This document shows, piece after piece, positions 1 to 8,384 of a stretch of DNA of 19,183 nucleotides. This DNA is from an uncultured Janibacter sp. Lineage in GTDB: Bacteria; Actinomycetota; Actinomycetes; Actinomycetales; Dermatophilaceae. The notes under the pieces are model-generated. The model was not told the DNA's origin. It did not search any database and saw nothing but the letters and a program-made list of their open reading frames with translations. The stretch's first letter is position 1. Each line of letters starts with the position of its first letter. Made by a program: the position numbers and the translations under genes. The DNA is taken from NCBI GenBank assembly GCA_946222495.1, contig CAMICF010000028.1:1-19183 (forward strand), in the 5' to 3' direction.

Positions 1-851
1 GGGTGGGCGTGGGCGGTGGTGGTGTCTCCGGGCAGCTCGGCCGCGGGCACGGCTCCGGAGGCGAGCGGGATGACCATCGGGGTATGCGTCTCGGGGTCGT
101 CGATGACGCGGGCGCGGACACCGAAGACGCTGCGGACCATCTCCTCGGTGACCACCTCCCGCGGCGTGCCCTCGGCGACGATCTCGCCGCCGCGCACGGC
201 GATGAGGTGCGTCGCGTAACGGGCGGCGTGGTTGAGGTCGTGGAGGACGGCGACGAGCGTGCGCCCCTCGCGGTTGAGTCGGGTGCACAGCTCGAGCACC
301 TCGAGCTGGTGGGCGAGATCGAGATACGTCGTCGGCTCGTCGAGCAGGAGGATCGGTGTCTCCTGCGCGAGGGCCATGGCGATCCACACGCGCTGGCGCT
401 GCCCACCCGAGAGGGCGTCGACGGCGCGGGTCGACAGCTCGGTCAGCTGGGTGGCCTCGAGGGCGTCGCGCACGGCGCGCTCGTCCTCGTCGGTCCACTG
501 CCGAAACATCCTCTGGTACGGGAAGCGCCCGCGGGAGACGAGGTCCACGACGGTGATGCCGTCGGGGGCGAGCGACTGCTGGGGCAGCAGGCCGAGCTCG
601 CGGGCGAACTCCTTGCCGTTGTAGTGCCGGACGTCCTTGCCGTCGAGCAGCACGCCCCCCTTCGTCGGTCGGAGCAGGCGCGAGAGGGTCCGCAGGAGCG
701 TCGACTTGCCGCAGGCGTTGGGGCCGACGATGACGGTGAAGGAACCGTCCGGGATCTCGACGTGGAGGTCGTCGAGGACGGTCCGGCCGTCGTAGCCGGC
801 CTCCAGGCCGGTCGTCCGGAGACGCGAGGTCGAGGGGTCGGGGGTGCTCAT
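1..851 (-). CDS. Iron-siderophore ABC transporter ATP-binding protein (FepC/FecE family), 3' end cut by window edge
   Basis: This is the cytoplasmic ATPase that powers ferric-siderophore import with the two permeases encoded upstream. Reading the minus strand from ATG at 851 gives 283 residues with no stop before the window edge. All ABC hallmarks are visible: Walker A GPNACGKST (about 43-51), Q-loop LLPQQ (88-92), signature LSGGQ (147-151), Walker B LLLDEP (168-173) and H-loop His204. Family members are about 260-280 residues, so only a short C-terminus is missing; the visible tail ends in a histidine-containing TTTAHAH stretch. The start codon overlaps the stop of the preceding permease gene (848-851, ATGA), so translation is probably coupled. 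Siderophore-type iron uptake is inferred from the FecCD-type partners and the iron box upstream of the operon; the exact substrate cannot be read. Confidence is high for the family and moderate for the substrate. Confidence 0.95.
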   Translation of the reverse strand, partial: MSTPDPSTSRLRTTGLEAGYDGRTVLDDLHVEIPDGSFTVIVGPNACGKSTLLRTLSRLLRPTKGGVLLDGKDVRHYNGKEFARELGLLPQQSLAPDGITVVDLVSRGRFPYQRMFRQWTDEDERAVRDALEATQLTELSTRAVDALSGGQRQRVWIAMALAQETPILLLDEPTTYLDLAHQLEVLELCTRLNREGRTLVAVLHDLNHAARYATHLIAVRGGEIVAEGTPREVVTEEMVRSVFGVRARVIDDPETHTPMVIPLASGAVPAAELPGDTTTAHAH

Positions 852-1936
852 GAGGCGGCCTTCCGGGACTGGGCCACGAGCAGGCCGAGGAGGTAGACGC
901 CGCCGAGGGCGGTGGTCACGACGCCGACCGGCAGCTGCACGGGCGCGAGCATCGTCCGGGCGATGGCGTCGCACACCACGAGGAGAGAGGCGCCGACCGC
1001 TGCGGTCGTCAGCAGCGGGATCCCGGGGCTGCGGGCGATCCGTGACGCGATCTGCGGGGCGATGAGGGCGACGAAGGCGATCGGTCCGGCGACGGCGGTG
1101 ACGGCCGCGACGAGACCGACACCGACGACGAGCAGGAGGAGCTGGCTCCGACCGGTGTCGACCCCCTTGCTCTGCGCGGCATCCTCCCCGAGCTCGAACA
1201 TCCGCAGGCTCGGGGTGAGCAGGACGAGTGCCGGGAGGAGCAGGACCATCACCGCGACGACCGCGATGACGTCGACGAAGCGCAGCTGGTCGAAGATCCC
1301 CTGCCCCCACGCGGCAGCGGAGGCAGCATTCTCGACCCGGGCCCGGACGAGGAGGAAGCCGTTGAAGGCCACGAGCATCGCGCTGACGGCGATGCCGATG
1401 ACGATGAGCCTCGTCCCGTGGACCCCGTCCCGGAGGGCGAGCAGGTAGATGAGGGCGCCGGTGAGGAGGCCGCCGACGAGGGAGCCGATGGTGGCGCCCG
1501 TGTAGCCGAGACCGAGCACGAGCATCGCGACGAGGGCACCGGTGTTGGCGCCGCTCGTGAAGCCGATGATGTCCGGGCTGCCGAGAGGGTTGCGCGTCAG
1601 GGTCTGGAAGATCGCCCCGCTCAGGGCCAGTGCCGCTCCCCCGACGACGGCGACGAGGACCCGGGGCAGCCGCCCTTCGACGACGATCCGCCGGACCACC
1701 TCCGGCTCCGTCCCGGCGAAGGCGCCGAGGACGCGATCGAGCGGGAGGTTGGACCCCTCTGCGGACCCGACGCCCAGGGACCAGACCGAGACGACCACGG
1801 TGATCGCCGTCAGCGCGAGGGTCACGAGCAGCGTCTGCACGTCGACACGCATGCTGATCCGCCCGGCGGAGAGGCTGATGAAGCGGATGCGCCGCGGCCA
1901 GATCTGGGGCAGCGCGGTCTTCGTCGTCGTGGTCAC
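848..1936 (-). CDS. FecCD-family iron-siderophore ABC permease (second subunit, FepG/FecD-like)
   Basis: This is an integral membrane permease subunit that forms the import channel with the product of 1933-2979. The frame stays open far upstream, but the real start is taken as GTG at 1936: it overlaps the stop of the upstream permease (GTGA, 1933-1936), and the resulting 362 residues match the usual family length of about 330-360. The N-terminus (about 1-30) is basic, followed by multiple hydrophobic helices. The FecCD motif is clear at about residues 106-131 (LSGAIFQTLTRNPLGSPDII, then GFTSGAN), and the second family motif GPIAFVALIAPQIASRI sits in the C-terminal third. The GSPDIIGFTSGAN wording resembles enterobactin-type (FepG) permeases, but substrate assignment from this is only suggestive. 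It is the middle gene of a three-gene operon overlapping at both ends. Confidence 0.94.
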   Translation of the reverse strand: MTTTTKTALPQIWPRRIRFISLSAGRISMRVDVQTLLVTLALTAITVVVSVWSLGVGSAEGSNLPLDRVLGAFAGTEPEVVRRIVVEGRLPRVLVAVVGGAALALSGAIFQTLTRNPLGSPDIIGFTSGANTGALVAMLVLGLGYTGATIGSLVGGLLTGALIYLLALRDGVHGTRLIVIGIAVSAMLVAFNGFLLVRARVENAASAAAWGQGIFDQLRFVDVIAVVAVMVLLLPALVLLTPSLRMFELGEDAAQSKGVDTGRSQLLLLVVGVGLVAAVTAVAGPIAFVALIAPQIASRIARSPGIPLLTTAAVGASLLVVCDAIARTMLAPVQLPVGVVTTALGGVYLLGLLVAQSRKAAS

Positions 1937-2979
1937 AGGTCGCGCGCCCCCCTCGTCCGGACGAGGTGGATGAGCACCGGGGCGCCGATGAAGGCGGTGA
2001 TCATGCCGACGGGCAGCTCGGTGGGGAGGACGACCCGGCCGAGGATGTCGGCGCCGAGGAAGAGGATGGGCGCGGCCAGGGCGGAGCCCGGGATGATCCA
2101 CCGCTGGTCGGGACCGACGACGGCGCGGACCGCGTGCGGGATCATCAGACCGAGGAAGGTGATGGGGCCGATCGCCGCCGTCCCGGCCCCGCACAGCAGG
2201 GTCATCGCGAGGAACCCCACGGTCCGGACCGTGGTCACGGGCACGCCCAGACCCCGGGCGCGGTCGTCCCCGAGACCGATCGCGTTGAGGTAGCCCGTCA
2301 GCGCGAGGGCCACGGCGAGGCCGACGGCGATGTACGGCGTCGTGGACACGAGGATGTCGGCGGCATGGTCCTTCTGCAGCGACCCGACCTGCCACCCCCG
2401 GATCGCGTCGAAGGCCTTGGGGTCGACCATGGTCATCCCGAAGGCGACGCCGGTGAGGACGCAGCTCACGGCCACACCCGAGAGGACGAGCTTCGCGGGG
2501 CCGGCCCCTCCCCTGCCCCGGGACCCGACCGTGTAGACGAGGACCGAGGCGAGGAAGGCGCCCACCATCGCGAAGGGGACGGTGCCGGAGGTCGATGTCG
2601 CCCCGAGCGCGGCGACGCCGAGGACCATGAAGAAGTAGGCGCCGGCGTTGACCCCAAGGATCCCGGGGTCGGCCAAGGGGTTGCGGGTCAGCGCCTGCAT
2701 CAGTGCCCCGGCGACGCCCATCGCGGCGCCGACGGTGATCCCGAGCAGGGTCCGCGGAAGGCGGGCGCTGCGCACGATCTCGGCGTCGGTGCTCCCGTCG
2801 TGGTGCCACAGGGCCCGCCAGGCGTCACCGACCGGGATGTCGCCGCTGCCGACGAAGAGGGAGACGAGGCTGATCCCGACCAGGAGTGCTCCCATGCCCA
2901 GGAGTGCAGCGGCGCGGGTGCCGAGCTGTCTCTGGGGGGCGGTCGCCGTCCGCTGGAGGTCGATGGGCGCAGCGGTCAT
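1933..2979 (-). CDS. FecCD-family iron-siderophore ABC permease (first subunit, FepD/FecC-like)
   Basis: This is the first gene of the iron-import operon, a 348-residue polytopic permease. The start at ATG 2979 is supported by a GGAGGG Shine-Dalgarno-like sequence upstream and by a normal family length. The FecCD signature lies at about residues 88-114 (GVAGALMQALTRNPLADPG, then ILGVNAGA), and the C-terminal half carries GPITFLGLMIPHAVRAVVG, the loop region that contacts the ATPase in BtuC/FecCD proteins. The stop overlaps the GTG of the next permease gene. About 50 bp upstream of the start is a DtxR/IdeR-like palindrome (3028-3046) overlapping a possible -10, so repression by iron-loaded DtxR/IdeR is likely. 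No substrate-binding lipoprotein gene lies in the window; it may be beyond the left edge or elsewhere. Confidence 0.95.
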   Translation of the reverse strand: MTAAPIDLQRTATAPQRQLGTRAAALLGMGALLVGISLVSLFVGSGDIPVGDAWRALWHHDGSTDAEIVRSARLPRTLLGITVGAAMGVAGALMQALTRNPLADPGILGVNAGAYFFMVLGVAALGATSTSGTVPFAMVGAFLASVLVYTVGSRGRGGAGPAKLVLSGVAVSCVLTGVAFGMTMVDPKAFDAIRGWQVGSLQKDHAADILVSTTPYIAVGLAVALALTGYLNAIGLGDDRARGLGVPVTTVRTVGFLAMTLLCGAGTAAIGPITFLGLMIPHAVRAVVGPDQRWIIPGSALAAPILFLGADILGRVVLPTELPVGMITAFIGAPVLIHLVRTRGARDL

Positions 2980-3027
2980 GCCAGCGACACCTCACCCTCC
3001 GGGACGTGACGCACCCCCGCGGTGCGC

Positions 3028-3046
3028 CCAAGTGAGGCAATCCTAA
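3028..3046 (-). promoter_or_regulatory. DtxR/IdeR-like iron box overlapping the promoter of the iron-import operon
   Basis: On the minus strand this reads TTAGGATTGCCTCACTTGG. It matches 13 of 19 positions of the IdeR/DtxR consensus TTAGGTTAGSCTAACCTAA, including the TTAGG left half and the central GCCT. The hexamer TAGGAT (3045-3040) could serve as the -10, which would place the transcription start about 54 nt before the permease ATG; no strong -35 is visible. Binding by an iron-dependent repressor is inferred from this match and from the iron-transport genes it precedes. Confidence 0.68.
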
Positions 3047-3074
3047 CTCCCGAGTGGCCGCGCGAACGACCCCT

Positions 3075-3088
3075 CCCACCGGCGTGGG
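3075..3088 (-). terminator. Possible short hairpin at the end of the 3093-3473 gene
   Basis: The arms cccac (3075-3079) and gtggg (3084-3088) enclose a 4-nt loop just after the stop codon of the minus-strand gene ending at 3093. The stem is short and lacks a T tract, so it is at best a weak terminator separating this gene from the iron operon. Confidence 0.3.
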
Positions 3089-3092
3089 GTGG

Positions 3093-3473
3093 TCAGGAAC
3101 CGGAGACGACCTCCATGAGGTCGGCACCGGAAACGACCACCCGGACGTCCTCCTGCAGCACCTCGGGCAGCTGTGCCTGCTGGTCCTCGCTGATGAGGCA
3201 CACCGGAGCGCCCACGGGCATCACGACCCACCCGTTGGCCCTGGCGACATCGAACAGCACCTCCCACGGGCCGACCCCGGAGATGTGGTTGGCCATCATG
3301 TGGTCGTCGCCGCGATACACGTCGGCGCGCCCGTCTCCGACGACGATCTGCACGAAGTCGTGCTCCGGCTCCTCGCTGACGACGAAGGGGGACAGCATCT
3401 CTCGGGCACGATCCCCTCCCCCTTCGGTGGCGTCACCCTCGGCGAAACCTTGAAAGAACACGTCCATGGACAT
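3093..3473 (-). CDS. Small protein of unknown function (126 aa)
   Basis: I do not recognise a characterised family; it reads like a conserved actinobacterial hypothetical protein. The start ATG at 3473 is chosen because AAAGGAG lies 5 nt upstream; an in-frame ATG at 3494 and another at 3467 are less well placed. The protein is acidic, with no signal peptide or clear membrane helix, so it is probably cytosolic. Patches that look conserved are MDVFFQGF at the N-terminus, GDGRADVYRGDD near the middle followed by MMANHISG, WEVLFDVARANGWVVMPVG, a single Cys in the APVCLI segment, and a C-terminal VVVSGADLMEVV. It lies on the same strand as and downstream of the UvrA-like gene, but a structured spacer (3495-3546) separates them. 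Function is unknown. Confidence that it is a real gene is high, because its strand, RBS and coding character all agree. Confidence 0.8.
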   Translation of the reverse strand: MSMDVFFQGFAEGDATEGGGDRAREMLSPFVVSEEPEHDFVQIVVGDGRADVYRGDDHMMANHISGVGPWEVLFDVARANGWVVMPVGAPVCLISEDQQAQLPEVLQEDVRVVVSGADLMEVVSGS

Positions 3474-3494
3474 CGGCACTCCTTTTGCTTCCAC

Positions 3495-3546
3495 CTCTGC
3501 TGACAGGACCGCACGCGGTCCCGGTGTGCAAGGGCACTCAGCAGAG
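3495..3546 (-). other. Compact three-way-junction inverted-repeat structure between the UvrA-like gene and the 126-aa gene
   Basis: A perfect 9-bp outer stem (ctctgctga 3495-3503 with tcagcagag 3538-3546) encloses two perfect hairpins: ggaccg-cacg-cggtcc (3506-3521) and gtgc-aagg-gcac (3526-3537). It begins 24 nt after the UvrA-like stop (minus-strand sense) and ends 21 nt before the next start. It could be a terminator without a T tract, a 5'-leader RNA element for the 126-aa gene, or a DNA cruciform site. The pairing is directly visible; its role is not. Confidence 0.6.
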
Positions 3547-3569
3547 AATCTCTTCCACGACCCGGCTGC

Positions 3570-5930
<2,361 letters not shown>

Positions 5931-6002
5931 CGGCTCTCCAGGCGAAGGGGGTGTGTGACCGGAACGACTCGATCCAACCAGACGGCGGGGACAGGACCCA
6001 CC

Positions 6003-6056
6003 AGAGCGTGACGGGAGCGGGCCCCGGCCGTCGACGAGAGCGTGACGGGAGCGGGC
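6003..6056. repeat. Two perfect 20-bp direct repeats between the TetR gene and the UvrA-like gene
   Basis: The sequence agagcgtgacgggagcgggc occurs at 6003-6022 and again at 6037-6056, a period of 34 bp with 14 nt between copies. It lies directly after the TetR stop and about 75-130 bp upstream of the UvrA-like start. It may be a duplicated regulatory site or a simple intergenic duplication; the function is not evident. Confidence 0.7.
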
Positions 6057-6058
6057 GC

Positions 6059-6643
6059 TCAGGCCTCGGCGAGCGCGACCTCGACGAGGTGGCGGGCGGT
6101 CCGCTCCCCCGCGGCGATGGCCCGGTCCTGGTCGCCACGCAGCATGCCGGTGATGGCGCCCAGGTAGGCCACGAGGACCTCCTCTGCGAGGTGGCTCGCC
6201 CGTTCGCCGTCGACGACCCCCGCGGCGAAGCGCTCGATGCGCTCGTGGAGCAGGGCGTCCTCGGCCGCGAGCATCTCGCGGACCTCGGGGCTCGGCCGGC
6301 CCGTCGCGGCGGCGGTCCCGCTGAAGGCGCACCAGCGCTCGTGGAGCCGCTCGTCCTGGTAGCTGCGCAGGGCGGGGAAGACGGCCAGCAGCCGGTCCGT
6401 GGGGGTGGCGGCCTCGGCGATGGCCTCGTCCCAGGCCGCCGTCCACTCCGTCAGCCGGCGCTGGAGAGCGGCCGCGATGAGCCCGTCCTTGTTGCCGAAG
6501 TTGGCGTAGAGCGTCGCGGGCGAGGCCCCCGCCCGGCGCAGGATGACGTCGACGGGTGTCAGGACGACACCGTCGACGAACATCAGCTCGTCGGCCGCGG
6601 CGAGCAGCCTCTCCCGCGCAGGTCGCGCCCGTGTCGATGCCAT
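6059..6643 (-). CDS. TetR/AcrR-family transcriptional repressor, likely regulator of the betaine genes (BetI-like role)
   Basis: This is a 194-residue DNA-binding regulator. The N-terminal TetR helix-turn-helix is clear: RERLLAAADELMFVDG (about 10-25), then LTPVDVILRRAGASPATLYANFGNKDGLIAAAL (split here as about 28-60), with the typical LYxxFxxKxxL recognition-helix ending. The C-terminal two thirds is the variable helical ligand and dimer domain. ATG at 6643 is chosen; no Shine-Dalgarno is seen, and a TAGGCT -10-like hexamer (6656-6651) lies so close that the mRNA may be leaderless. It is divergent from betB, and twin palindromes (6660-6697) lie between them, so autorepression plus control of the choline operon is the simplest reading. 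Sequence alone does not prove orthology to E. coli BetI. An alternative target is the UvrA-like gene downstream on the same strand. Confidence 0.92.
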   Translation of the reverse strand: MASTRARPARERLLAAADELMFVDGVVLTPVDVILRRAGASPATLYANFGNKDGLIAAALQRRLTEWTAAWDEAIAEAATPTDRLLAVFPALRSYQDERLHERWCAFSGTAAATGRPSPEVREMLAAEDALLHERIERFAAGVVDGERASHLAEEVLVAYLGAITGMLRGDQDRAIAAGERTARHLVEVALAEA

Positions 6644-6650
6644 GCGGCAC

Positions 6651-6700
6651 AGCCTAACCGAAACGCCCGTTTCAGTCCGAGGTGAAACGTGCGTTACGGT
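6651..6700. promoter_or_regulatory. Divergent tetR/betB control region with two TetR-type operators
   Basis: Two related 14-bp palindromes are present: gaaacgcccgtttc (6660-6673, perfect) and gaaacgtgcgttac (6684-6697, one mismatch between arms), with centres 24 bp apart. Candidate -10 elements are TACGGT (6695-6700, plus strand, for betB) and TAGGCT (6656-6651, minus strand, for tetR). The second operator would cover the betB -10 and the first would sit in the -35 areas of both genes. Binding by the adjacent TetR protein is inferred from position and symmetry. Confidence 0.7.
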
Positions 6701-6733
6701 TGGCGCGCACCGACGCCACCGACGAGGAGCCCC

Positions 6734-8227
6734 ATGAGCACCCTGCACATCGACGGACAGTGGCGCGCAGCCGCCTCCGGCGAGACCCGCGAGATCACGT
6801 GCCCCGCCGACGGGACCGTTGTCACGACCGTGGACGAAGGGGGCAGCGCCGACGCCCTCGAGGCCATCCGTGCCGCACGCCGCGCCTTCGACCACGGGCC
6901 GTGGCCGAGCACGCCCACCCCCGAACGAGCTGCCCTCCTCCACCGCATCGCCGACCGGCTCGAGCGCGAGCTCGAGGACGTCGCGCGGCTGGAGTCCCTC
7001 GACACCGGCAAGCGGCTCGCCGAGTCCCGCATCGACATGGAGGACATCGTCGCCGTCTTCCGGCACTTCGCCTCCCTCGCCCAGGGAGAGGCCGGCCATG
7101 TGGTCGACGCGGGCATGCCGGACGTCTCCTCCCGTGTCGTCACGGAGCCGGTCGGCGTCTGCTCGCTCATCACGCCGTGGAACTTCCCGCTGCTGCAGAC
7201 CGCGTGGAAGGTCGCACCCGCCCTCGCCGCGGGCAACACCTTCGTCCTCAAGCCGAGCGAGCTCACCCCCCAGACCTCGATCTGGCTCGTCCGCACTCTC
7301 GTCGAGGAGGGGCTGCCGGACGGCGTCGCCAACCTCGTGCTCGGCCCGGGCGCCACGGTCGGCGCCACGATGACCACTGCGCCCGAGGTGGACCTCGTCT
7401 CCTTCACCGGCGGTCTCATCACCGGCCGCACGATCATGGCCGCCGCCGCGGACACCGTGAAGAAGATCGCGCTGGAGCTCGGCGGCAAGAACCCGAACGT
7501 CATCTTCGCCGACGCCGACCTCGATGCCGCCATCGACAACGCCCTCACGGCGATCTTCCTCGACTCCGGGCAGGTCTGCTCCGCAGGCTCCCGCCTCGTC
7601 GTCGAGGAGTCCGTCCACGACGAGGTCGTCGACGAGCTCGTCCGCCGGGCCGGGATGATCCGGATGGGTGGCCCCTTCGACGACGGCGCCGAGACCGGAC
7701 CGCTCATCAGCGACGCCCACCGGGACAAGGTCGAGGCCCACGTCGCCGCGGCCGTCGAGGAAGGGGCCGTCCTCCGCTGCGGCGGAGAGCGTCCCGGCGG
7801 GGAGCTCGCCGGTGGCAGCTACTACCCACCGACCATCCTCGACGGCTGCACCACGGACATGAGGTGCGTGCAGGACGAGGCCTTCGGGCCGGTCCTCACC
7901 GTCGAGACCTTCGCTGGCGAGACCCGGGACGCCGCCGAGGACGCCGCAGTGGCCATCGCCAACGACACCATCTACGGGCTGACCGGCGCGGTGTGGACCC
8001 AGGACGCCGGGCGCGCCGAGCGGATGGCCCGGCGGCTGCGGCACGGCACGATCTGGATCAACGACTTCCACCCCTACGTCCCCGCCGCGGAGTGGGGCGG
8101 GATGAAGCAGTCCGGCATCGGTCGGGAGCTCGGCACCGCAGGGCTCCACGAGTACCAGGAGACCAAGCACATCTGGCACAACACCCGACCGGCCCGCGCA
8201 GGCTGGTTCGAGGACCGGCAGGGCTGA
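6734..8227 (+). CDS. betB: Betaine-aldehyde dehydrogenase
   Basis: This NAD(P)-dependent aldehyde dehydrogenase, 497 residues, oxidises betaine aldehyde to glycine betaine, the second step of choline oxidation in the cytosol. ATG at 6734 follows GAGGAG at 6724-6729; the longer frame starting at 6689 lacks a good site. Catalytic features are all visible: TPWNFP with Asn150, VLKPSE with Lys173, the cofactor loop SFTGG (223-227), LELGGKNP with general base Glu248, GQVCSAGSR with nucleophile Cys282, and EAFGPVL toward the C-terminus. These motifs alone identify the ALDH family. The betaine-aldehyde substrate comes from the following choline dehydrogenase and BetT-type transporter genes on the same strand, and the SFTGG loop is common in BetB/GbsA. 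It is the first gene of the operon, probably repressed by the divergent TetR regulator. Confidence 0.93.
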   Translation: MSTLHIDGQWRAAASGETREITCPADGTVVTTVDEGGSADALEAIRAARRAFDHGPWPSTPTPERAALLHRIADRLERELEDVARLESLDTGKRLAESRIDMEDIVAVFRHFASLAQGEAGHVVDAGMPDVSSRVVTEPVGVCSLITPWNFPLLQTAWKVAPALAAGNTFVLKPSELTPQTSIWLVRTLVEEGLPDGVANLVLGPGATVGATMTTAPEVDLVSFTGGLITGRTIMAAAADTVKKIALELGGKNPNVIFADADLDAAIDNALTAIFLDSGQVCSAGSRLVVEESVHDEVVDELVRRAGMIRMGGPFDDGAETGPLISDAHRDKVEAHVAAAVEEGAVLRCGGERPGGELAGGSYYPPTILDGCTTDMRCVQDEAFGPVLTVETFAGETRDAAEDAAVAIANDTIYGLTGAVWTQDAGRAERMARRLRHGTIWINDFHPYVPAAEWGGMKQSGIGRELGTAGLHEYQETKHIWHNTRPARAGWFEDRQG

Positions 8228-8235
8228 GGCCGAGG

Positions 8236-8350
8236 GGTGCGGGGGTTTCGAGGCTCGGCCGCAGGCGGCCTGCACCTCAACCCACGGGTGCTGTAACAGG
8301 CGGCCTCGCACCTCAACCAACGGGGGGCTGCCCTCGCACCTCAAGCAGCG
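8236..8350. repeat. Intergenic repeat cluster between betB and betA with three GCACCTCAA units
   Basis: The gap of 157 bp holds no gene. It contains gcacctcaa at 8272-8280, 8308-8316 and 8336-8344; the first two copies sit in a longer shared unit (caggcggcct, then gcacctcaacc and acggg). A perfect hairpin ggccgc-ag-gcggcc lies at 8257-8270. The wording (TTTCGAGGCTCGGCCGC, CACCTCAACC) resembles dispersed intergenic repeats I associate with high-GC actinobacteria, which is memory and not checked here. It could attenuate or stabilise the operon transcript. Confidence 0.6.
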
Positions 8351-8384
8351 CTGCCTTTGACGACACAGGAGAAGAGAGAGACCC

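Noticed and set aside
848..2809. Single 653-residue minus-strand frame spanning both permease genes
   Set aside because: Only the part from GTG 1936 encodes a FecCD protein; the upstream 291 residues are an out-of-frame shadow of the first permease, low-complexity and Arg/Pro-rich. It is not a fusion.
3495..3546. tRNA or tRNA-like gene
   Set aside because: It is only 52 nt, has two inner hairpins instead of three, and lacks T-loop and anticodon features.
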